A stretch of 22,500 bases of DNA from Anaeromyces robustus (Eukaryota; Neocallimastigomycota; Neocallimastigomycetes; Neocallimastigales; Neocallimastigaceae), in assembly GCA_002104895.1 (NCBI GenBank), contig MCFG01000202.1, positions 85,001-107,500 on the forward strand, in the 5' to 3' direction. Under the pieces are notes generated by a model that saw only the letters and a list, made by a program, of their open reading frames with translations, searched no databases and was not told the DNA's origin. A program made the translations under genes and the position numbers. Below are positions 11,067 to 18,960 of this stretch, piece by piece (the first letter of the stretch is position 1; every line of letters begins with the position of its first letter).

Positions 11067-11147
<81 letters not shown>
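10975..11147. repeat. Alternating poly(A)/poly(T) block with a 74-base poly(A) run
   Basis: A23 (10975-10997) is followed by T11 and T22 (11011-11044), a 21-nt spacer, T8 (11066-11073), then 74 consecutive A (11074-11147). Poly(T) facing poly(A) can fold back on itself. A run this long is prone to replication slippage and to assembly error, so its length should be taken as approximate. Directly downstream is TGACGT (11150-11155). Confidence 0.85.
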
Positions 11148-11149
<2 letters not shown>

Positions 11150-11330
11150 ATGACGTTTATATTTTATAAATTATAATTTGTAAAGTATATATTTTAATAA
11201 ATTTTTTTAAAAACAAAAAACAAAAACAAAACAAAAAAAATATTATTTTTATAAATAAAATTTAAATAAACTATTTTTTTTTTTAAATCATAACTAAAAA
11301 AAAAAAAAAAAATTATTATTAATACTATAC

Positions 11331-11365
<35 letters not shown>

Positions 11366-11622
11366 TTATTATTAATATTTAAATTAACATTAAATTTATG
11401 TATTTTTTATAATGAAAAGAAAGAAAAAAAAAAAAAAGAAACAATAATAATTTATAATAATATAAAGAAATTTTTTTTTTATTAATTAAATTAATTATTA
11501 TTATTATTATATGTTAATTTATTATAATTACTATCATATTTTATTATTCTTTTTTTTTATTTTATTTCTCACACTCACTCATATTAATAATAATTAATGA
11601 TAATAATATATTAAATATTATT

Positions 11623-11645
11623 AAAAGGTAAAATTTTTACCTTTT
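11623..11645. repeat. 23-bp perfect odd palindrome with AAAAGGTAAAA arms
   Basis: AAAAGGTAAAA (11623-11633) and TTTTACCTTTT (11635-11645) are exact reverse complements around one central T. Long T and A runs follow. GG and CC are rare here, which makes the match more noteworthy than a pure AT palindrome. Confidence 0.65.
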
Positions 11646-11656
11646 TTTTTTTTTTT

Positions 11657-11691
<35 letters not shown>

Positions 11692-11900
11692 CAATTTTTT
11701 TTTAACCAATATTAAATAAATATTAAATAATATGATATAATCTAATATAATATAATATACTAAAAAACAAAACAAAAACAAACACAATCAACACAAACAA
11801 AAATAAAAATAAAAACAAAAAAAAAAATAAAAAATAAAAATAAAAACTAAAACTAACAATCAATCAAGCAAACGACGACGACAAAACAAAAACAAAAACA

Positions 11901-12255
11901 AACAATCAAAAAAAAAAAAAAAATAAAACAAAACAAAATAAACAATCAAAAAAAAAAAAATAATAAAAATAAAAAAAATAAAAATAAAAAACAAAACAAA
12001 ACAAAACAAAACAATCAATCAATCAAAAATAATAATAAAAAATAAAAAAAAAAAAAAACAATCAAAACAAACAATCAAAAAAAAAAAAAAAATAATAAAA
12101 ATAAAAAAAATAAAAATAAAAAACAAAACAAAACAAAACAAACAATCAATCAAAAATAATAATAAAAAATAAAAAAAAAAAAAAACAATCAAAACAAACA
12201 ATCAATCAAAAATAATAAAATAAAAAAACAAACAAAACAAAACAAAACAAACAAC
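11901..12255. repeat. A-rich minisatellite, unit of about 129 bp
   Basis: A unit starting AACAATC, followed by poly(A), AATAATAAAAAT blocks, (AAAAC)n, CAATCAATC and AATAATAATAAAA, occurs at 11941 and 12070 (period 129). A shortened copy starts at 12197 and a 40-bp partial at 11901. The variation is mostly in homopolymer and (CAATC) copy number. There is no coding potential; the minus-strand Phe-rich frame here is a shadow. Confidence 0.75.
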
Positions 12256-12371
12256 GCAATAATAAAAAATAACAAAAAATTAAAATTAAAAATAATAAAA
12301 AATAATAATAATAAAAAAAAAAAACAAATTAATTAATTATTTTTTTTTTCTTTTAATTCTACTTTTATATT

Positions 12372-12410
12372 AAATCAAATCAAATCAAATCAAATCAAAT
12401 CAAATCAAAT
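12372..12410. repeat. (CAAAT)n microsatellite
   Basis: About eight uninterrupted copies of the pentanucleotide CAAAT, followed by A-rich sequence. Confidence 0.85.
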
Positions 12411-12541
12411 AAAAATAAAAAAAAAAAAAAAAAAAAAAAAAAATTAAAATATAATTAAAAATTATTATTTTTCAATAATAAAAAATAAAAGAAAAAAAAA
12501 ATAATTAAAAATAAAAAATATTATATAAAAATTGAAAAAAT

Positions 12542-12566
12542 TATATATATATATATATATATATAT
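12542..12566. repeat. (TA)n microsatellite
   Basis: Twelve TA dinucleotides in a row. Similar AT runs lie at about 13682-13700 and 13939-13965. Confidence 0.85.
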
Positions 12567-12853
12567 TCTTTTTCTTCTTTTATATAATATTTTTAGATGC
12601 TATTTTTTTCTTTTACACACTTTTTTTTTTTTTTTCATACATAAAAAAAAAAAAAAAAGATAATTATTATAATTTTTCTTTAAAAAATCTCTTTTTTAAC
12701 TTTTATTAAAAGTAATTTTTTTTTTTATTATTTCATATATTAAAAAATAAAAAAATTAAAAATAAAGTTTTTTTTTTTAAATAAAAAATAAAAAATAAAA
12801 AATAAAACAAAAAAAATAATTTTTTTTTTTTTTCTTTTTTTCTTTTTTAAAAC

Positions 12854-12921
12854 ATGCAAAATATGCATAAATCGTTGTTTAAAAAAAGAATAATTGTGTT
12901 TAAAAAAATGCAAAATATGCA
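12854..12921. repeat. Paired ATGCAAAATATGCA elements, 54 bp apart
   Basis: The 14-mer ATGCAAAATATGCA occurs exactly at 12854-12867 and 12908-12921. Each contains an inverted TGCA-n5-TGCA pair. Between them, GTTTAAAAAAA also occurs twice. This may be a 54-bp duplication or a pair of binding sites; no factor is identified. Confidence 0.5.
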
Positions 12922-13800
12922 AAAAAAAAATTAAAAAATTTTTTAAAAAAAAAAACAAAAATATATTAAAAATTTCACTATTTTAAATAATTTTTTTTTT
13001 ATTTTTTAATATATATTTAATTATTTATTATCATCATCATTCATCATTATTTACGTATAATAAATATATAATTTATTATATATTATATATTATTGTTTAG
13101 TTTATTATTTTAATTATTAAATAATAATAATAATTAATAATCATGATAAAATATAATATTATAATAATCTAGCCATTAATTAATAGCGTATAAAAAGTCC
13201 ATTTTCAATTTTTTTAATCATCATTTTTTTTTTAATTTAATTATATTTATGTTTTTGTTACCATAAAAAATAAAAATAAAAAAAAAAATAATTAAAAGTA
13301 AATTTATATTATATTAAGATTAAGATAAAAAAAAAATAATAATAATAATAATAATAATTTTTAAATGAATTTATTTTTCTAATTATAATTATAATTTTAA
13401 TTATAATATACATTTCTTTTTAGTTTATAGAATCATTCTCCAAAATTAAAAAATATTTTAGTTTCTTCATTATTATTATTTTCTTTTTGTTATAGAATAA
13501 CTATGACTTATTCTTTCATTCATAGAAAAAAATTTTTTAATACAATACAATTAAATGTTATGTATTAATTCTTTTGAATCGTTAATAAAATTAAATGGTT
13601 TGTATCAATATTGTTATTTGAAACTCATACCTATATAAATTTATAAATTCTATAGCATAAGAATATTTGTTGTGTGAATATTTATATATATATATATATA
13701 ATATAAAATAGAATTATTAACAATAATATAATTTATTAATTTTTTTTTAAGATAATTTATACTATATTTTATATTTTATATTTTATGTTATAATAAATGA

Positions 13801-13838
13801 ATAAATGAATATATTCAATTAATCGTATATTCATTTAT
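13801..13838. repeat. 13-bp inverted repeat, ATAAATGAATATA arms
   Basis: ATAAATGAATATA (13801-13813) and TATATTCATTTAT (13826-13838) are exact reverse complements with a 12-nt loop. The same arm sequence reappears in a hairpin at 18074-18111. Confidence 0.6.
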
Positions 13839-13937
13839 ATCAATGATAATTATTTAAATATTAATTTATTTTTTATTTCTTTACTTTCACTTTTTTTTTA
13901 CCTCATCTTATTAATTATAATAAATTGAATTTTTTAT

Positions 13938-13938
<1 letters not shown>

Positions 13939-13968
<30 letters not shown>

Positions 13969-13986
13969 AGCAAGAGAGAGAGAGAG
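13939..13986. repeat. (AT)n followed by (GA)n microsatellite
   Basis: An AT dinucleotide run (13939-13965) is followed after 7 nt by seven GA dinucleotides (13973-13986). The GA run is an unusual concentration of G for this desert. Confidence 0.8.
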
Positions 13987-14058
13987 AAAAAAAGAAAATA
14001 ATATTAATAATGAAAAAAAAAATTAAAAAAACTTTTAAGATAAAAAAGAATTATAATA

Positions 14059-14180
14059 AAAATAATTTTATATGATTTGAAGGAGAAACTCTTATTTGAA
14101 AGGAAGATATTATGAGGATTATAGAGTATTTTGCAAAATGATATATTACAAACAAAAATTGATATACAACGTGGTACCAG
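14059..14180. other. Higher-complexity island, possible gene debris
   Basis: About 120 bp contain codon-like sequence (GAAGGAGAAACTC, TGGTACCAG) between poly(A)-rich flanks. Short open segments exist in several plus frames (one reads RYYEDYRVFCKMIYY), each ended by stops, and one minus frame is open for about 43 codons. No family is recognised and no intact gene is present. It could be a fragment of a decayed gene or element; the neighbouring inverted repeat at 14269-14325 may be related. Confidence 0.3.
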
Positions 14181-14268
14181 TAATAATATGAAAAAAAATA
14201 AAAAATAAGAAAATAAAAAATAAAAAAATAAAAATAAAAAAAATAAAAAATAGAAAAAAAAAAAAAAC

Positions 14269-14325
14269 TTGGAATAATTCATAATGAAATAAAATTTACC
14301 TTCATTTTATTTTGGATTATTCCAA
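14269..14325. repeat. Inverted repeat TTGGAATAAT/ATTATTCCAA with poly(A)/poly(T) flanks
   Basis: Exact 10-bp arms at 14269-14278 and 14316-14325 have a 37-nt loop. Outside the arms, a poly(A) run on the left faces a poly(T) run on the right, so with one mismatch the stem can extend by more than ten further A-T pairs. Inside, ATGAAATAAAA and TTCATTTTATTTT also pair imperfectly. It may be a transcript-end hairpin or a small fold-back element. Confidence 0.6.
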
Positions 14326-15342
14326 ATTTTTTTTTTTTTTAAAGTTTTACAATTATTGATCAAATAATCAAATCAATATAACTAATAATAACTAATAATA
14401 AATGGATAGATTATATACATTATATATTATATATTTTTTTAAAATATTATATTTTTAACTTTTATTAGAATTAAAAAAAAAATATTTAAAAGTATATTTC
14501 TTATACTAATTATTTAATATTATAAATATATATAAATATAATAAATCATTTATAACATTCCTATAACTTATTAATAAAAAATTTGTATTAATAATCTGCA
14601 TATACTGATTTTAATTATTGAATGTAAGGACAATATTTTAAATAAAATTTAGTCACAATAAAAAATGATACTCAACCACCAACTAAAGAAATTGACTAAT
14701 CTTAAAAATTTAAATAATTACATGTATAGGAGTGAAAAGAAACAAAACTTGTAATATAAAAATCAATATTAAAAAATTATTAAATAGGTAATTTTTTAAT
14801 TTTTTAATTTTTTTTTTTTTTAATATTTAAATTAAATAAAAGTATAATTAAAATAAATAAATAAATAAATAAAAAATAAAAGTAAAAAAATAAATAAAAA
14901 ATATATCAAAGTAATAATATCAATTTTTATTTTTATTTTTTTTTCGTTTTTTCTTTTTTTTTATTTTCTCATTAGTAAATCAATATACATTTAATCTCAT
15001 TAATTATTAAAAAATTTTTCCAATTTATCAAAAATTTAATAATTTGAGGGGTAATTATGATTTTGATGAAAATGGGAAAAATTTTTAAATGAAAAAAATA
15101 AAAAAAAAAAACTTAAAATTAAATTTAGGGTATAATAAAAAAAAATATTATATAATATATAATAAAATAAAATAAAATAAAATAATGTTAAAAAAATTAA
15201 TTCATTGAATTTATAATTATTTTTATAATTATATAGGTTTTTATTTTTTTTTATTTTATTATTTTTTTTAATAATTTGTTATATTGATTTTATTATTATT
15301 AAATATATATATATGTATATTAAATAAACAATTTCATCTGTA

Positions 15343-15411
15343 AAAATAAAATTTTAGTTACCATAGATTTATTAAAAAATGTCTAAAAATAAAAATATTA
15401 GTTACCATAAA
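15343..15411. repeat. Imperfect 44-bp tandem duplication
   Basis: TTAGTTACCAT occurs at 15354-15364 and 15398-15408, each preceded by AAAAATAAAA and followed by similar sequence, giving a 44-bp period with a few mismatches. An ATG-initiated frame of 73 codons (15379-15600) starts in it but has no protein-like composition. Confidence 0.6.
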
Positions 15412-15570
15412 TCTTATACATACATGAATTATTATTTAATTAGTATTAAAATTTATATATATATATATTATATTTATATACAATATATTATTTATTCAGA
15501 AATTTTAAAACAAAAAAAAATTATAATTTATTTCATATTTACAATAATTGAAAACAAAATGAAGACTGTT

Positions 15571-15652
15571 ATTGTTGAAAAATCAACTTATATTATTTAA
15601 CTTAAAAAAAATATGTATGATCAACTTAAATTATTAATATTATTATTGTTTT

Positions 15653-15695
<43 letters not shown>

Positions 15696-15775
15696 TGTTG
15701 AAAAATCAACTTATATTATTTAACTTAAAAAAAATATGTATGATCAACTTAAATTATTAATATTATTATTGTTTT

Positions 15776-15840
<65 letters not shown>
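15571..15840. repeat. Duplicated 84-bp unit, each copy ending in (TAA)n
   Basis: The 84 bp at 15571-15654 are repeated without a mismatch at 15694-15777. The first copy is followed by 13 TAA units (15655-15693) and the second by 21 (15778-15840). Each unit contains GTTGA-AAAA-TCAAC, a perfect 5-bp hairpin, near its start. The second (TAA)n directly abuts the decayed gene. The structure suggests a tandem duplication of unit plus microsatellite followed by differential slippage; insertion of a short element that ends in a TAA microsatellite is the alternative. Confidence 0.85.
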
Positions 15841-15880
15841 GTCTAAAAATTAAGTGTAAAAAGTAGAGATTTCAAAAAAT

Positions 15881-16524
15881 ATGGTTAGAATTGTAGAAGA
15901 TTATTAATGTTATAGAAATTCTTAAAACTCTTGAAAAAGATACTCCACTTCTAGATGCTTTTGATTGTGTATATGTTGCTGAAGATCCATATTTAATGGC
16001 TGCTTCTGAAATAAAAATGCTTGGTACAAATCTTTAATTAATGATGATTTATCCTATCAATTTGGTTATTGTAATGGATGATCATAACACTAGATTAAAT
16101 TATCTTGAATAGCATAGAAATAGTGAATATAATACTTGATATAGAAGATTCCGTACTTCTTTTTTTTTTAGCTAAACTTAGTGATATTGAAAATGATAAA
16201 CTTAATAATAAATACTTCAACAAGAACCTTCTTTGATACTTTTAAAAGCTTTAACTTTTGAAGTTTATGTTACTACTCTTTATTGTCCTTCATGTCATAC
16301 TAATGCGTCTAAAGGATTTAAGGTTTTTATTGCTCTTCCAAAAAGTATTAATATTGGTAAACCAGATATACTGTTAATAAAAATATTGATGATAGAAAAC
16401 TTTTTTCTACTAATAAATGGCTTTAGGCTCATAAAGAAGCTACTTCAGAAGTTAAATAAAGTACTTATGTTGGTCTTATACTGATAAAAATATTGATATT
16501 GCTAAACTCATTAAAAGATTATAA
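15881..16524 (+). pseudogene. Decayed protein gene of unknown family, multiple frameshifts and stops
   Basis: Codon-like, GC-richer sequence is readable only by changing frame. Segments run from 15897 (with VYVAEDPYLMAASEIKMLG), from 16028 (LSYQFGYCNG), from 16077 (DDHNTRLNYLE, with in-frame stops at 16110-16112 and 16137-16139), from 16171 after a T run, from 16212 (EVYVTTLYCPSCH, then KGFKVFIALPKS), from 16373 (stops at 16424-16426 and 16457-16459) and from 16483 to the TAA at 16522-16524. That is about six frame changes and at least four internal stops within about 210 codons, so no functional product is expected. ATG 15881 is a possible old start, but the N-terminus is uncertain. The CPSCH motif hints at metal binding. 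I do not recognise the family. Introns could explain one break but not so many. Confidence 0.75.
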
Positions 16525-16964
16525 ATAAAATAATCTTGATTGAGTGAAGAAAAAAAAAATTAGATTTTTATTAAAATTTGAAATATTTTAATTTATTATT
16601 CTTATTTATAATTTGAAATTAATTATAATTCATAGAAATAAACTACTTTTATTTTTTATTCTGTATAATAAAAAAAATAAATATAAAATAAAAATAAATA
16701 AATAAAAAAAAATAAAAGAAAAGAAAAAGAAAATATATAATATATAATATATAAAATATTAAATAAAAAAAAAATAGAAAATTATTAATGTGTAAATATT
16801 ATATTAAAAACAATTTATTATAATTAATAAAATAGTTTAAATTATGAAATTATATATAATTTGTTATATTATTTTTTAGGATATAAAAAGTTATTTTAAA
16901 AATAATTATATGTACGAATAATGAATATTTGTTTTTAATTATTTCTCTTCAATAGATATATAAA

Positions 16965-17035
16965 ATAATATAATAATATAATAATATAATAATATAATAA
17001 TATAATAATATAATAATATAATAATATAATAATAT
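16965..17035. repeat. (ATAATATA)n minisatellite
   Basis: About eight to nine uninterrupted copies of an 8-bp A/T unit, ATAATATA. Simple tandem repeat. Confidence 0.85.
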
Positions 17036-17071
17036 AGAAATATAATATTAAATAAAAAAATATATTTAAGT

Positions 17072-17700
17072 ATGGTGAAAAAAAAAATTCTCAAGAAATT
17101 CTTCGAGATATTATTTATAAAATTAATAATATTAACATTACATATACATATTTATAGAAGAAATTACAATTCCGTTCATTTTTTATGTTATTTATTCCAA
17201 TATATAAAGATATCATTTTTTTTTAATTATTGTAAATTTACACTAATGATTCAAGAAAATAGAAAAGCTTAGAGAAAATCAAAATTTTTAAAATGTAATA
17301 ACTATGAATTCATAATTTAACATAAATATAAAAAATAAAATATAAATTATTATTATTATTATTTTTAAAAAATTTATTAATAGAATATATCAATATGATA
17401 ATTCGATAATTCAATTAAAGAACACATTTATTAAAATTATCACAAAAATTTTATTAAAATAATCAATATTAAATTTTTAAGTACGTTAATTAAAAATACA
17501 AGAAGTTTTAATGAAGGTCATACTACTTAGAATGTTTTGCTATTGCTTCATAATTTAACATATTTATAATAAAAAGAATAAAATTTAAAAACATTACTTA
17601 ATGATACGATAATTTAGTAAAGTATATATTAAAAAATAGTTTTATATAATGAATTTTATGAAAAATTTCGAGATTTAATTTACAAAAAGAATAATATTAT
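17072..17700 (+). pseudogene. Faint decayed coding traces with a repeated RDIIYK-like stretch
   Basis: Around 17104 one frame reads LRDIIYKINNIN and around 17669 another reads FRDLIYKKNNII; the DNA around both (CGAGAT, ATTTA, AATAATATT) is similar. TTCATAATTTAACAT also occurs twice (17309 and 17547). Both segments run into stops quickly. This could be two relics of a diverged repeat protein, such as the ankyrin-type repeats abundant in AT-rich eukaryotes, but similarity this short in biased DNA may be chance. Confidence 0.25.
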
Positions 17701-17797
17701 ATTTTATTGAATATAATTCATAAAAGATTTATTCATTTAAAATTTCATTCATTAATAGTGTTAATATTATATATAGTATTAAAATGTTACACAATTT

Positions 17798-17830
17798 AAA
17801 ATATTGAATTAGTTTTTAATTCAATATTTT
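17798..17830. repeat. Perfect 14-bp hairpin
   Basis: AAAATATTGAATTA (17798-17811) and TAATTCAATATTTT (17817-17830) are exact reverse complements around a 5-nt loop (GTTTT), followed by further T. The geometry resembles the hairpin at 9929-9961. Confidence 0.6.
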
Positions 17831-18073
17831 TATCTTATTTTATTATTTATAAAAGTTAATCATTCATATATTATTAATACTAGCAAATAATTAAAATAGT
17901 ATTTTTTTTTCTATTAATCATTTATATAATATATATTATAATATTCAATATTATTTTCCTTATAAAATAAAATAATAGAAGAAAAATATTATTAATTATT
18001 TATTAGTATAAAAATGTGGATAATCCATAAGTTTTATTATTATAATGAAAAAATTATTTAAATTCATATTTAT

Positions 18074-18111
18074 ATATTCATTTATTATTATATGAATATA
18101 TAAATGAATAT
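18074..18111. repeat. 12-bp inverted repeat sharing its arm with 13801-13838
   Basis: ATATTCATTTAT (18074-18085) pairs with ATAAATGAATAT (18100-18111). An alternative 11-bp pairing (TATATATTCAT with ATGAATATATA) is nested in the same stretch. The arm is the same ATAAATGAATAT sequence as the hairpin 4.3 kb upstream. Confidence 0.55.
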
Positions 18112-18645
18112 TATAATATTAATAATTATTATTTTTTTTTTATATTTATTTTTTTTAATATTATTTTTAATCATAAAACTTAAAATTGTTTAAAAAATAA
18201 AAAAAAATTAAAAATAAAAAAAATAAAAATTTTAAATCATATTTATAACCAATCATATTGCTACATAGAATTTATTCACGAATAAGATAATTTGATTTTT
18301 TAAAAAAAAAACATAAAAATTTATGTACATATTTTGTAAACTTAAAAAAAAAAAATAAATAAATAAATATTTAATAAATAAATAAATAATATTAATTAAA
18401 TAGGTAAATAAATATTTATTATTAAATAAATCATTAGTATTTATTTTTATTTAAAATATTAAGATTTCAAAAAAAAAAAAAAAAAAATCAAAAAATATTA
18501 TTAGTTTAATTATAAATAATTTTATATATTAACAATATAATTAACAATATATTTTAATATATTAATTTAATTTATTTTTTTTTTTAAAAAAAAAAAAAAA
18601 CCTTCTATAATATTTTTATTTAAAATTTTAATATTAAAAAAACAC

Positions 18646-18676
<31 letters not shown>

Positions 18677-18750
18677 GTTTAGTTAAAAAAAACTATAAAG
18701 TAAAAATATATATAACATTATTTAGATACCAATATTAATATATAAAAAAA

Positions 18751-18773
18751 AATAACTTATTTTTTAAGTTATT
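18751..18773. repeat. 9-bp hairpin about 190 bp upstream of NOP2
   Basis: AATAACTTA (18751-18759) and TAAGTTATT (18765-18773) are exact reverse complements around five T. It lies between the long T tract and the NOP2 start codon. Regulatory meaning is unknown. Confidence 0.5.
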
Positions 18774-18960
18774 ATTATATATATATTTTTATAGAAGAAA
18801 AATTAAAAAAAAATTAAAAATACAATTATAATTTATCATAATTATCATAATCTATTATTTAATTTAAAATTTTAGAAAAATCATTCTTTTTTTTTTTTAT
18901 TTTATTTCCATTATATATATTTATTTATCTTAATCATAATCATAAAATAATAATATAAAA

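Larger units (their letters stand above)
9465..15570. other. Six-kilobase AT desert between the cyclin-like gene and the decayed-gene locus
   Basis: No intact gene is seen on either strand. An AATAAA at 9565-9570 could serve 3'-end formation for the preceding gene, but such hexamers are common here. The region is dominated by poly(A)/poly(T), A-rich sequence with AAAAC units, microsatellites and a minisatellite, listed separately. Minus-strand open frames in it are Phe/Leu-rich readings of poly(A) blocks. Two small stretches of higher complexity (about 14059-14180 and 14590-14760) may be old gene debris. Confidence 0.75.
16525..18960. other. AT-rich region between the pseudogene and NOP2
   Basis: No intact gene is seen. 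It holds an 8-bp minisatellite, several AT-rich hairpins and faint coding-like traces near 17072-17272 and 17650-17700. The last 300 bases before NOP2 carry long T runs (for example 18645-18669) and a hairpin, consistent with a promoter region, but no specific element can be assigned. Confidence 0.65.

Noticed and set aside
12019-12201. Minus-strand Phe-rich frame
   Set aside because: Antisense reading of the A-rich minisatellite.
11901-12255. CRISPR-like alternation of repeats and spacers
   Set aside because: The units are degenerate A-rich satellite DNA in a eukaryotic context, with no unique spacers and no cas genes.
12740-12958. 72-codon minus-strand frame
   Set aside because: Phe/Lys/Ile-only composition from poly(A)/poly(T); not a gene.
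14084-14180. Nuclear copy of mitochondrial DNA, because a frame carries several TGA codons
   Set aside because: No recognisable mitochondrial protein; the segment is too short, and gut fungi lack a mitochondrial genome.
14004-14282. 92-codon minus-strand frame with a complex C-terminal half
   Set aside because: The N-terminal half is antisense poly(A); the rest overlaps the complex island but matches no family. Kept only as possible debris.
15379-15600. 73-codon plus-strand frame
   Set aside because: Tyr/Ile-rich, mostly (TA)n; starts in a duplicated segment and ends in the 84-bp repeat.
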